Positions 9,519 through 17,349 of a DNA stretch of 59,811 nt are shown here, piece by piece; position 1 is the first letter of the stretch, and the number at the start of each line of letters is the position of its first letter. A model generated the notes under the pieces. That model was not told the origin of the DNA. It made no database searches and saw only the letters and a program-made list of their open reading frames with translations. The position numbers and the translations under genes were made by a program. The stretch is from Roseofilum acuticapitatum BLCC-M154 (GTDB lineage: Bacteria; Cyanobacteriota; Cyanobacteriia; Cyanobacteriales; Desertifilaceae), in the NCBI RefSeq assembly GCF_030068475.1, contig NZ_JAQOSP010000036.1, forward strand, positions 1 to 59,811. Reading direction: 5' to 3'.

Positions 9519-11359
9519 GACCGTTTCGAGACATGAAAAGACCCTACGTTTTCCAGAAAGTTTTCTAAGCCCTTAATACAAGCCCTATCGCCATAAATCT
9601 TATGCTTATTTTCCGCCATTCGCGCCCTCACTCGCTCTCGGAAAGGGGCATCTTTGCCCAGACGAATCGCAATCTCGACATAATCTTCTGGGGAGGTGGC
9701 AATGGTTTCGGTAACTTGCATCTTTCGCAAAATACCACTGCTCACGCGCCCGCGCAAAAATTCCCCTGGTAGAGTGACGATGGGTAGATTATAAGCAATT
9801 CCTTCTAGGGTAGTTGTAGCACCCGCTACGCCGATGCTATCCAGGAAAATATCGGCTAGATCGTTCAGGCGATGGTAACTAGCATGGGATAGGGCTGGCT
9901 GCATGACGACATATTGTTGCATGTCCAGACCTTCAAGCGCAAACGCATCCTGCAATCGTTTGCTAAAGATTTTCGTCAGCGCTTCTGACGTTTTGTGCTT
10001 CAGAAAGATAAACTGACAGTCGCCCACCGCTTGGGCAATGCGCGGGTAGAACCCATCATATTGTGGTAAATATTTAAACAGGGACTGGGGACAAAAGTAG
10101 GCTACGGCTGAAGAACGCAAGCCAAAGTCTTGGCGTTGCTCCGATGAAAGGGTTTCTTCTAGCGGGGTGTAGTACATGGAGAGATTGGGCAATCTAACCA
10201 GTTGTTCAGTGTACTGTTTTTCTGCCCGTTCTGGTTCGATGAGCGCTCCACTTAAATAATAATCAATCGTGGGCAAACCACTGGTTACATAGGTCGCCCA
10301 AGTGGTGACTTGAACCGGAGCGAGTCGCAAGGCGGAAAGCTGAATGGCCTTAGTATTCATGCTGACTTCGGGATAGAGCAAAATATGGGACTCGTCGGCT
10401 TGGATGAGCTGTCCCCATTCCTCTGTTGTATGGGAGCCGGTGACAAATTTGGCTAAACAATTCCGGGCAAATTCGGTTTCTTCATCCTCGGTTTTGTTGA
10501 GCGCGTAGCCAATGAGGTGAAATTTCTGGCGATCGAGTTGATCGATCCATCCTTTGATAACATCTTTCCAGATCGAATGGCGATAAAAATGTCCCGACAC
10601 TATGCCGACTCGGATGGCTTCGTTTGGTTTGGGGGCAACGCTTGGCAGAGACTGCGCCCACTGGGGTGTGGTCAAAATGAGTTGGCTCCGATCCCCCCCA
10701 AACCCCCCCTTACGAAAGGGGGGGCTTCCGGAAGCCCCCCTTTTTAAGGGGGGTTTGGGGGGATCCGACGACTGGGAGAGTCCATGAACGATCGGCTGGT
10801 TTTCACTACACCCCGCCCACTGGGGATAGCGAGCGGCCATTATTCGGGTGATGAGCTGCCCGTAAAGGCGCATTAAGTCTAGATCGTCCTCGCCTTGGTA
10901 GGCTAAATAAAAAGGCGTAATGCGGCCAACTGCGTCTGCTAGGGCGGCGATCGCCTCTGGTATAGCTCGGTCGATTTTCTCGCTCAAGGATATCAGTTGT
11001 TGCTGGTATTGTTTGCGACTGTGCCATACTTCCTCTGGCTGCCGATAGACAATGGGTAATTGCAACATACAGCGATAAAAGTCGGGCTGTAGGGACTCCG
11101 GGTCAATTGCTGCTGCTGTGTTGCAACAATCCCATGCTTCTGGTAATTGACCGATCTGGTGATAGGCTTGTGCTAAAGCCAGATGGGTTGTGATGCAGTT
11201 CGGTTCCACCTCCAGAGACCGCCGATACCAAGCAACGGCTAAGGCGCTGAGTTTGGGGTCTGGTGGATGCCGAAGAAAGGAAGCCGCTATGCGGTTGTAT
11301 TCTGCTGCTTGGGCTGGTGGGTTGGGGTTAAGCAATATTAGTAATTCCTTACGCCTCAA
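9515..11359 (-). CDS. TPR protein with OGT/SPINDLY-like glycosyltransferase domain
   Basis: A 614-residue protein. The N-terminal 150 residues contain TPR-like helical pairs (AVAWYRRSLEVEPN, ALAQAYHQIGQLPEAWDCC). The C-terminal 360 residues resemble GT41-type transferases: VGIVSGHFYRHSIWK, LAPVQVTTWATYVTSG, YFCPQSLFKYLP, FIFLKHK, and GVAGATTTLEGIAYNLPIVTLPG. Between them, residues about 199-224 come from a palindromic repeat inserted in frame. The TTG start overlaps the upstream gene by 11 bases. It could glycosylate the lasso product or a protein target; context only suggests the first. The stop codon lies in a second palindrome. Confidence 0.8.
   Translation of the reverse strand: MRRKELLILLNPNPPAQAAEYNRIAASFLRHPPDPKLSALAVAWYRRSLEVEPNCITTHLALAQAYHQIGQLPEAWDCCNTAAAIDPESLQPDFYRCMLQLPIVYRQPEEVWHSRKQYQQQLISLSEKIDRAIPEAIAALADAVGRITPFYLAYQGEDDLDLMRLYGQLITRIMAARYPQWAGCSENQPIVHGLSQSSDPPKPPLKRGASGSPPFRKGGFGGDRSQLILTTPQWAQSLPSVAPKPNEAIRVGIVSGHFYRHSIWKDVIKGWIDQLDRQKFHLIGYALNKTEDEETEFARNCLAKFVTGSHTTEEWGQLIQADESHILLYPEVSMNTKAIQLSALRLAPVQVTTWATYVTSGLPTIDYYLSGALIEPERAEKQYTEQLVRLPNLSMYYTPLEETLSSEQRQDFGLRSSAVAYFCPQSLFKYLPQYDGFYPRIAQAVGDCQFIFLKHKTSEALTKIFSKRLQDAFALEGLDMQQYVVMQPALSHASYHRLNDLADIFLDSIGVAGATTTLEGIAYNLPIVTLPGEFLRGRVSSGILRKMQVTETIATSPEDYVEIAIRLGKDAPFRERVRARMAENKHKIYGDRACIKGLENFLENVGSFHVSKRS
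10690..10765. repeat. 76-bp palindromic element inside the glycosyltransferase gene
   Basis: Starts GATCCCCCCAAACCCCCC and ends with the reverse complement GGGGGGTTTGGGGGGATC, with GGGGGCTTCCGGAAGCCCCC in the centre. The arms are of the same kind as those of the composite repeats at 1-235 and 14706-14850. It lies in frame within the glycosyltransferase gene and adds about 25 residues rich in Pro, Gly and Lys between the TPR part and the transferase domain without creating a stop. Confidence 0.9.
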
Positions 11360-11675
11360 TACCTTTCAATTGCTCTGCCTTTGCTTGCAAGCGCTTTAGC
11401 ATCCGAGATTCGCCAATCCACTCATCAAAGTCAAAGGTATGCTGTAGCTCGTCGTTATTGAAACGACGCAGAAACTCCTCAGTAGATTGCCGATACTTGG
11501 CCTCAAATTCCTGCAAGCGGTCTTCAGTTTGCCGAATCCCATCTGAGAGAGAACACAATCGTTCTGCCATGGTTCTCTCTATAAATATCTTGAGCGCTTC
11601 TGGATCGCTACATCTAATCTTGAGTTCTGCCTTATCGCATTTTTGTGCAATTACTCTATCGCTTGTTTCTAACAT
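11349..11675 (-). CDS. Hypothetical coiled-coil protein, 108 aa
   Basis: A 108-residue, highly charged, helical protein with no signal peptide. A first segment (AELKIRCSDPEALKIFIERTM) looks like a small alpha/beta start. From about residue 40 on it is a probable coiled coil (IRQTEDRLQEFEAKYRQSTE, then RMLKRLQAKAEQLKG). I do not recognise the family. It lies between the lasso precursor gene at 11801 and the glycosyltransferase, overlapping the latter's TTG start, so translation may be coupled. An adaptor or toxin-antitoxin-like role is possible but nothing in the sequence decides it. Confidence 0.6.
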   Translation of the reverse strand: MLETSDRVIAQKCDKAELKIRCSDPEALKIFIERTMAERLCSLSDGIRQTEDRLQEFEAKYRQSTEEFLRRFNNDELQHTFDFDEWIGESRMLKRLQAKAEQLKGIEA

Positions 11676-11730
11676 CTAATTTACCTTCACTCCGCTCGAA
11701 AAACAATTTCTACGATCGCAATTGGGGTCT

Positions 11731-11763
11731 AGAAACCCGGTTTCTTCAAGAAACCGGGTTTCT
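11731..11763. repeat. 33-bp inverted repeat (GAAACCCGGTTTCTT family)
   Basis: AGAAACCCGGTTTCTT, one base, then its reverse complement. Each arm is itself partly palindromic. A second full copy with altered loop lies at 15787-15819, and half copies at 14683-14696 and 54898-54911. It lies just downstream of the lasso precursor at 11801 and could act as a transcription or stability boundary, which is inference. Confidence 0.85.
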
Positions 11764-11800
11764 AATAGATCCAACGCTACCCGATCAAGGCAATCGTGCA

Positions 11801-11956
11801 TTAAGAAGGCAGAACCGGGGGAGGGGAGCATGCACCACTTTCAGGATTGGGTAGCAACGGACCGCTTTCTGTTTCTCGTACCGCAATTTTATTCAGCTCG
11901 GGGGCAAGCCAGATTTTTTTTGCCGGTTGTGGTTGGTTGTTTGGATTTGTATTCAT
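11801..11956 (-). CDS. Lasso peptide precursor A2
   Basis: A 51-residue peptide, ATG start, with a good AAGGAG Shine-Dalgarno nine bases upstream (11966-11972, read on the minus strand). The leader (residues 1-30) has WLAPELNKIA, matching the RRE-binding core Y/WxxPxLxxxG/A, and a Thr at 29, the usual -2 position. Cleavage after Glu30 gives a 21-residue core starting SGPLLPNPE, so the Ser1 amine and Glu9 side chain are set for a nine-residue macrolactam ring. The tail SGACSPPPVLPS ends in Ser, the residue phosphorylated in paeninodin-type peptides. It lies 39 bases after cyclase C1. The spacing from Trp to Thr is two residues shorter than usual. Confidence 0.82.
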   Translation of the reverse strand: MNTNPNNQPQPAKKIWLAPELNKIAVRETESGPLLPNPESGACSPPPVLPS

Positions 11957-11995
11957 GGTATTGCACTCCTTTCTTAGATAAAGTGACGAAACTAA

Positions 11996-13897
11996 TTAAA
12001 CTCTAAAGCAATTGACACAGGCTAGGGTAATCAACAGGACTTCTACATCCCGTTTCATTTCTTTGGTTTGCGATATCACCTCTTCTAACTTGTTTAAGTC
12101 TACATATTTAGCTGCTGGACGATCGCCCTCCTGCAAGCCAAGCCGATCGCTCAAAACAGGTAGAGCAGGTAGCCATACGCGATCGAGGACAGCAAAAGCA
12201 GCCGCTTCTCGTTTAGAGCGATTCCATTGTACTGCGGCTGGCAATATACCTTCAACTGCTCTACGCATCAAGGATCGTCCGCATCCCTGCTGTACGAACT
12301 GCTCTGGGGGCGTACCCAGACCAAACTCCAGGATGCGTCGGTCTAGCAGGGGGTAAGAATAGAGCAATCCCTGGCGATCGCCATTGACCGCCCAGGCTTC
12401 TATCCGTTTGGTCAAATGCCCGTTATTTAGCCAACGCCACTGATTTGCTTGCACCCCCGGACTCTCCTGCAAGGATGGCCCGCGCATAGCCAAAACTGCC
12501 TCTTCATGTTGCTGGGCAAAGCTGGGATTGATGCAGGTTATGGGGTAGCAACTGCTTCTACTGTTCCGTCCGTACCGCCAAGACCAGATCGCTTCGGGAA
12601 CCAGGGGCAGTAAGACTTTCTTGTAGGCGACACGAGCATCTAATCTGAGAGCGTACAATAGATTAGCGCCCTCCTGTTGGGACAAGCAACGAATTTCTTG
12701 ATGCAGTTTCCCCCAGCGTCCCCGCAAAAATAGCTCCGACCAAAATCCCCAGCCATGACCCGTAATCGCTTCGTCTCCACCCCAGCCCGAAAGCATGATG
12801 CGAACGTCGTCTTGGGCGGCTTGCTCTTGGACGAGTTGCTCGCGAAACATCATCTCTGTTGGGTCGCGGCTGAAGTCTCGCATATAAGTTCTGACCACAT
12901 CCTCCACCTTTAAGTCGATATATTGGCATTCAATCCCTTCTTGTTGACAAACGGCCTGGATTAACCGGCGCTCGTCATCGGGGCATTCACCTGTGGCTGG
13001 GGGCGGCGGAGACCAGGAATAGGCGGTGGGGGTTTTGCCTTGCTGACGGAGCAATTGGGCGGCGATCGCCGTTACGCTAGAGGAATCTAACCCACCACTG
13101 AGGTGGCAGCCTACCGGGAAAGGAGTCCGAATTCGGCACTGCACTGCCTCAAAAAGTAGCTCGCGTAACTGCTCTGCATAAGCTTCATCCGAGGGTAGAC
13201 GTACTTCTCTTACATTATTGAGAGACCAGTATTGAGTCAGTTGGCTAGTCTTTGCAGTCACCGTCAATTGATGAGCTGGCGGCAATTTGACAATATCGGC
13301 CAAAAAGGTCTGGCGCTTTTCTGGAAAATAGGTGTCTTCCTGCAAATAAGCGGCTAGTAAAGGTTCGTTGGGGCGGTGCGGAACCTCCGAGCGAGCCAGC
13401 ACCCCCTCGATATCGGAAGCAAAGATAAAGCTGCGGTTATCTTCGTAGTAATAAAAGGGCTTGAAGCCCATATGGTCTCGACCGCAAAAGAGGATCTGCT
13501 GCTTTCGATCCCAGAGGACAAAAGCAAATTCGCCGATTAGCCGACTTACACAGTCTCGCCCCCATTTTTCGTAAGCCAATAAAATCAGAATACTGTCGGG
13601 TAGGGTTCGAGCCTCGGCAGATGCCACATTTAGGGCTGCCCAGAGTTCCTGCCGATTATCGATGCGGGCATCAGCAGTGATCACCCAATTGGGATTCTTG
13701 GGATGGGCAATGGGCAATTTTTCGTGCAGGGATTCGGGAGTGGAGTGTAACATCAAGTGACCCAATCCCACGGAATTTTCACACCAAGAGCCTTGACCAT
13801 CTTTACCCCAAGCTGCCATAGATCTTCGCATCGGCTCGATAGTCTCTGAGGTAACTGGCGTACCGTCTTTATAAAAAATGCCGTAGATTCCGCTCAA
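11996..13897 (-). CDS. Lasso macrolactam synthetase C1 (asparagine-synthase-like)
   Basis: About 633 residues. A TTG start at 13897 gives MSGIYGIF, matching its paralogue, with AGGGAG about ten bases upstream; an upstream TTG at 13906 is too close to that site. The N-terminal half is a glutaminase-like fold but lacks the catalytic Cys after Met, as in lasso C proteins. The synthetase half has the PP-loop SGGLDSSSV near 264 that adenylates the ring-forming acid side chain. It follows B2 by 26 bases and precedes precursor A2. The order K, B1, B2, C, A supports a lasso role over plain asparagine synthesis. Confidence 0.87.
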   Translation of the reverse strand: MSGIYGIFYKDGTPVTSETIEPMRRSMAAWGKDGQGSWCENSVGLGHLMLHSTPESLHEKLPIAHPKNPNWVITADARIDNRQELWAALNVASAEARTLPDSILILLAYEKWGRDCVSRLIGEFAFVLWDRKQQILFCGRDHMGFKPFYYYEDNRSFIFASDIEGVLARSEVPHRPNEPLLAAYLQEDTYFPEKRQTFLADIVKLPPAHQLTVTAKTSQLTQYWSLNNVREVRLPSDEAYAEQLRELLFEAVQCRIRTPFPVGCHLSGGLDSSSVTAIAAQLLRQQGKTPTAYSWSPPPPATGECPDDERRLIQAVCQQEGIECQYIDLKVEDVVRTYMRDFSRDPTEMMFREQLVQEQAAQDDVRIMLSGWGGDEAITGHGWGFWSELFLRGRWGKLHQEIRCLSQQEGANLLYALRLDARVAYKKVLLPLVPEAIWSWRYGRNSRSSCYPITCINPSFAQQHEEAVLAMRGPSLQESPGVQANQWRWLNNGHLTKRIEAWAVNGDRQGLLYSYPLLDRRILEFGLGTPPEQFVQQGCGRSLMRRAVEGILPAAVQWNRSKREAAAFAVLDRVWLPALPVLSDRLGLQEGDRPAAKYVDLNKLEEVISQTKEMKRDVEVLLITLACVNCFRV

Positions 13898-13923
13898 TGT
13901 TGGCAATCTCCCTAGAGAATTCT

Positions 13924-14385
13924 TTAAGCACCAAAAAAAGAAATGACTTTAAATTGAGATTCAATTGTGCCGCCAGTGATGATTTCCTGGCCGACTCTGA
14001 GCCAGGCATGGGCTTCGAGTTGGTCGGCATTTTTTTTCAGCCCCAGATAGAGGGTACTGGCAATTTTGCGCCGCCGCAACATTATTTTACCGGCGATCGC
14101 CTGTGCCAAACAGTTGCTGCGCCAAGGGGTATAGCGGCTGCTGGTGGCGATCGCCCAAGCGATCTGCCCAACTACTGCCTGTTCTGCTGGCTGAATGCCG
14201 TCTTCTGAGGTTTCTTGGTTTAGACCCCCCAAATAGGGGGCGATCCACCGAAAGGGAAAAAGTAGCACACAGCCCCGCGCTAAACCGAGCCAGAGAAACG
14301 CCTCTAGGAAAGCTATTTTTCTGTGGCTCGGTTGTTGCCAAAATAGAGCGGCTTTATTCTTCAATAATGCGAACCAGTTTTTCAT
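13924..14385 (-). CDS. Lasso leader peptidase B2 (transglutaminase-like)
   Basis: About 153 residues from ATG at 14385 (MKNWFALLKN), overlapping the 3' end of B1 by about 30 bases. The family is the lasso B2 cysteine protease that removes the leader. The catalytic Cys92 sits in WRSNCLAQA and His126 in EAHAWLRVG. I see no clear Asp about 12 residues after the His; Gly or Glu stands there, so the third member of the triad is uncertain. A hydrophobic stretch near 30-50 may touch the membrane. This is the only B2 in the window and may serve both precursors. Confidence 0.85.
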   Translation of the reverse strand: MKNWFALLKNKAALFWQQPSHRKIAFLEAFLWLGLARGCVLLFPFRWIAPYLGGLNQETSEDGIQPAEQAVVGQIAWAIATSSRYTPWRSNCLAQAIAGKIMLRRRKIASTLYLGLKKNADQLEAHAWLRVGQEIITGGTIESQFKVISFFGA

Positions 14386-14650
14386 CGATGATCTTCTGGA
14401 TAAAAGGCAATACATCTTGCTGACAGGTTTGAGCGTCTACGTCAAACTCCTCTTGTAGGAGGCCGCAGAGTTCGGCCACACTCAAAGGTTGATCCAGTAG
14501 CTCCCAGATGCGCGTGCCGACTGGGTTCGTACCGTAGTAGCTATCGCTCTCTATGTTCATCATCACCAGTTCGTCCTCCAGATTGGAGGCCAAAATATCT
14601 GGGTTGCGAACAATTTTTTGAGTCAGAGTAATGGTTTGATTTAATCCCAT
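14354..14650 (-). CDS. Lasso leader-binding protein B1 (PqqD/RRE family)
   Basis: About 98 residues. ATG at 14650 is preferred because AAGGTG lies eight bases upstream; the longer TTG reading from 14674 lacks this. The PqqD-like fold is evident: a beta hairpin ELVMMNIESDSYYGTNPVGTRIW, then a winged-helix part LSVAELCGLLQEEFDVDAQTC, and a C-terminal helix. Such RRE proteins bind the leader motif YxxPxLxxxG and bring the precursor to B2. It is the only B1 in the window. It overlaps B2, implying coupled translation. Confidence 0.88.
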   Translation of the reverse strand: MGLNQTITLTQKIVRNPDILASNLEDELVMMNIESDSYYGTNPVGTRIWELLDQPLSVAELCGLLQEEFDVDAQTCQQDVLPFIQKIIDEKLVRIIEE

Positions 14651-14705
14651 AAAAAACACCTTATTTTTATTCAAACTCTAAAGAAACCCGGTTTCTAGCA
14701 TAGCC

Positions 14706-14850
14706 ATACAGCAGTTTGCGCTATGAGTGAGGGACATTTCGATCCCCCCAACCCCCCTTAAAAAAGGGGGCAGCAAAAGTCCCCCTTTTCAAGGGGGATT
14801 TAGGGGGATCAAAACCTACTGTCCATCAATACAGCGCAAAGGGCCATATC
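14706..14850. repeat. Composite interspersed repeat, copy 2
   Basis: Begins TACAGCAGTTTGCGCT, passes through GGGACATTTCGATCCCCCC and G/C-rich arms around AAAAAAGGGGG, and ends with CCTACTGTCCATCAATAC, paralleling 1-165. It lies between B1 and the lasso kinase K1 and runs into K1: the last dozen K1 codons (MALCAVLMDSRF) and its stop are repeat-like sequence. Confidence 0.75.
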
Positions 14851-15715
14851 TTCTTCCAGACATTCGATCACTTGGCCGAGCGAAAAATAACTTTGCGGTC
14901 GAACCAGCCGTTTGACCTGGATAGTGCCGAGGACTTGAGAAATTTGTTGGAAAACGTTTTCTCTCACGCCCAAAGCTTTAATAAATTCTACTCGGAATAC
15001 ATTCTTCATCAATGCCTCAAACTGTTCCACTTTGGTTAAAGATATCACTGAAACACCGGGCACATCGCCAGGGTCTAGCCAATAGATGCCATACAATTTG
15101 CTGGGATGGCTGGCCAGCAACTCTGGCAAATATTTCGTATATTTGTCTTCTTTGTGCCACACTCGTTGCAGGGTCTGGCGATCGTAGTTTAGCTGTTGCA
15201 AGGTGTCATTCCACAAGCGAATTTGAGCTAAGGCAGGACAAACTTGCGGCCCTTGATCTGGAGAACAGTCAATTACGCATAAGTCATCGGCTAAAATCCG
15301 ATAACCGGCTTTTAGGAATCCAGCCGCTAAGGTGGATTTGCCTGCACCCGAACGACCCAGAAATATACATAGCACCGCGATCGCTCTCAACAGCGCTGGC
15401 ATGGAGGATTAAACGACCCCGTTGGTGCAGCAAGGAGCCGAAACCTTGGGAGAAAAGATAGAGACGTATGAGTTCTTCGGGACAACCGGCAGCAGGATCG
15501 ATGATAATCTCTTTGCCATCAAGCACTAAATATTTGGCAATCTCATCCACTTTTAGCAGATAAGCTCCTGGTTTGATTTGACTGAACCAGTCCTCATAGA
15601 CCGGTTCTATGAGGCGATCGCTCACAGGGCCGACAGAAATGCGGACATCAAAATCGGAGTCATTGCCAGAGTAGGGGCGCAACTCAGGACAGACTAACTC
15701 AGAAGCAATATTCAA
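14809..15715 (-). pseudogene. Frameshifted lasso kinase K1 (HPr-kinase-like)
   Basis: Two reading frames together give one HPr-kinase-like protein. The first (15715-15284) runs through GRLILHASAVESDRGAMYI and then leaves the family. The second (ATG at 15402, ends 14809) resumes with IFLGRSGAGKSTLAAGFLKAG, the Walker A loop, and LADDLCVID. A one-base change near 15345-15365 joins them. No good start is seen: the first frame opens with TTG, and open sequence upstream runs to a repeat at 15787. The 3' end lies in another repeat. Its intact relative is at 21131. It looks like decay, unless the base is an assembly error. Confidence 0.8.
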
Positions 15716-15786
15716 ACCACAAGCCGTATATCGATAGAGAGTGTTAAATTCTTTGATAGCAATCCGCTTGTTGAATGTGATGGCTG

Positions 15787-15819
15787 AGAAACCCGGTTTT
15801 TTGAAAAAACCGGGTTTCT
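15787..15819. repeat. 33-bp inverted repeat (GAAACCCGGTTT family), copy 2
   Basis: AGAAACCCGGTTTTTT and its reverse complement around a central G. It is the same family as 11731-11763. It sits upstream of the lasso kinase remnant, where that gene's true start would be expected, and upstream of the Nif11 peptide on the other strand. Confidence 0.85.
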
Positions 15820-15908
15820 TGCTCCGGCAATATCTGCGCTATCCATTTTTACCTACCTCTCCATTTTCTTGGGTTCTCCAGGACTTTTACCATACCGAAA
15901 GGAAGTTC

Positions 15909-16127
15909 ATGTCTGTCCAAAATGCTTTACAATTTATACAACAGTTTCGTGCAGATAAACAGCTCAAAACGCTACTTTTAGCCACCTGTAAAAGTCCGGA
16001 CTTAGAAAGCTTTGTTAACCTGGGTTCTAACCTTGGACTCCATTTCACAGTTGCCGAACTGGAACAGGCGCACAAACATGACTGGGCAATGCGTGGGTTG
16101 CTCTATTCACAAGACAACTGGCAATGA
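15909..16127 (+). CDS. Nif11-type leader peptide protein
   Basis: A 72-residue ORF from ATG at 15909, with AGGAAG nearby at 15898-15904. The sequence MSVQNALQFIQQFRADKQL, then SFVNLGSNLGLHFTVAELEQ, matches the Nif11 domain: a helix with spaced hydrophobics followed by G-x-FT-x-x-EL. In cyanobacteria such domains serve as RiPP leader peptides. There is no double-glycine site and almost no core after the domain (only about 20 residues), so it may be a stand-alone Nif11 protein or a precursor that lost its core. It is the only plus-strand gene within the island and converges on the P450 gene. Confidence 0.72.
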   Translation: MSVQNALQFIQQFRADKQLKTLLLATCKSPDLESFVNLGSNLGLHFTVAELEQAHKHDWAMRGLLYSQDNWQ

Positions 16128-17339
16128 TTTCAAACCCCGCACGAGGAAAGTTTCCTCCCATTCGAGGGATTCGGTTGCTAAGGATAATTTAGGGAAATGG
16201 CACACTAGCGTACTTACGGAAATTTCTGCTACTAATTGGGCTAAGTGCTTTCCGAGACAAATATGAATGCCTTGACCAAAAGAAAGATGGGGATTGGGTT
16301 TGCGCCTAATATCAAAGGTGTTCGGGTTGGGGAACTGGGCGGGGTCTCGATTGCCAGCAGCTAGAATACAATGAACGACTTGACCCTGAGCAATGGTTTG
16401 ATTTGAGAGTTGGATATCCGAGAAGGCTGTACGGGAGATAAACTGAACCGGATTGTCATAGCGCAGAACTTCAGCGATCGCCATTTGGATCGAGTCCGGA
16501 TTAGCTTGTAGTAGATGGAGCTGCTCTGGGTGATTGAGGAGTGCCAGGACGCTGTTGCCAATTAAATATTTGGTGGTGGAATGTCCGGCAAAAAACATGA
16601 GAATTAGGTTTCCTAAGAGTTCTTCTTCACTTAATTGCCCCTCAGCTTGTGCTTTAATCAGCGTACTAATCAGGTGGTTGTGGGGTTGAGAAGGGTTACG
16701 ATCTTTAGAAATCCAATTGCGGAAGTATTCGGCAAAATTGGCGATCGCCAACAGACCTCGCTCATTGTCTAGCGCACTCACATCAAGGTCAATAATCGAA
16801 GACAAATCGTGAGACCACTGGGGGAACTGAGGATGCCGTTCTTCTGGCAAGATTCCCAATATCTGGCAAATCCCGTACATGGTGAGAGGATAAGCCAGAT
16901 CGCTCATAATGTCTATCCGCTCTAAGCCTTCAAACCCCGCAATTAAGCGATCGGCCTCGGTCTGAATTTGGCTGCGCCATGTTTGCACTTGCCCAATTGT
17001 GAAGGAATTCTGGAACAGTTGGCGAATTCTAGTATGGGTAGGAGGATTACTGAGGATTACCCATAACCTCATCAGTCTTTGGCTTGAGAATCGCAAAGAT
17101 AAGAATCGATCCAGAAGGTTGTGTCCTTGAATGGGATGGGGTGGCAATGACTCTGGATGACCAAAACTTCGATTGTGCAGGACTTCCACCATATCAGCGT
17201 AGCGGGTCAGCACCCAATCTCTTCCTTCCGTTCGGTAGTAGATAGGATGGTGAGTTCGCAGGTAATCATAGGTGGGATAGGGGTTGGCGCGAAATTCTGG
17301 CGATCGCGGATTGAAGGGTAAAGGCATGTTTTCACTCAT
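16107..17339 (-). CDS. Cytochrome P450
   Basis: A 410-residue soluble bacterial-type P450. The I-helix oxygen-binding motif is FFAGHSTTKY (AGxxTT), the ExxR pair is in EVLRYDNP, and the heme loop is SFGQGIHICLGKHLA with the cysteine thiolate ligand. The start ATG at 17339 gives MSENMPLPFNPRSPEF, typical of the group. It lies 11 bases after the methyltransferase and in the same direction as the lasso genes, so oxidation of a precursor side chain is a reasonable guess. Redox partner genes are not in the window. Another small-molecule substrate is equally possible. Confidence 0.92.
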   Translation of the reverse strand: MSENMPLPFNPRSPEFRANPYPTYDYLRTHHPIYYRTEGRDWVLTRYADMVEVLHNRSFGHPESLPPHPIQGHNLLDRFLSLRFSSQRLMRLWVILSNPPTHTRIRQLFQNSFTIGQVQTWRSQIQTEADRLIAGFEGLERIDIMSDLAYPLTMYGICQILGILPEERHPQFPQWSHDLSSIIDLDVSALDNERGLLAIANFAEYFRNWISKDRNPSQPHNHLISTLIKAQAEGQLSEEELLGNLILMFFAGHSTTKYLIGNSVLALLNHPEQLHLLQANPDSIQMAIAEVLRYDNPVQFISRTAFSDIQLSNQTIAQGQVVHCILAAGNRDPAQFPNPNTFDIRRKPNPHLSFGQGIHICLGKHLAQLVAEISVSTLVCHFPKLSLATESLEWEETFLVRGLKSLPVVL

Positions 17340-17349
17340 CTTTTATTCC

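Noticed and set aside
11722-12006. 94-residue plus-strand ORF opposite precursor A2
   Set aside because: It has no ribosome site, begins in a palindromic repeat, and overlaps the precursor, which has a sound leader motif and Shine-Dalgarno.
14809-15715. Programmed frameshift in kinase K1
   Set aside because: No slippery heptamer or following structure is seen at the junction, and the gene also lacks a proper start; decay or a sequence error is simpler.
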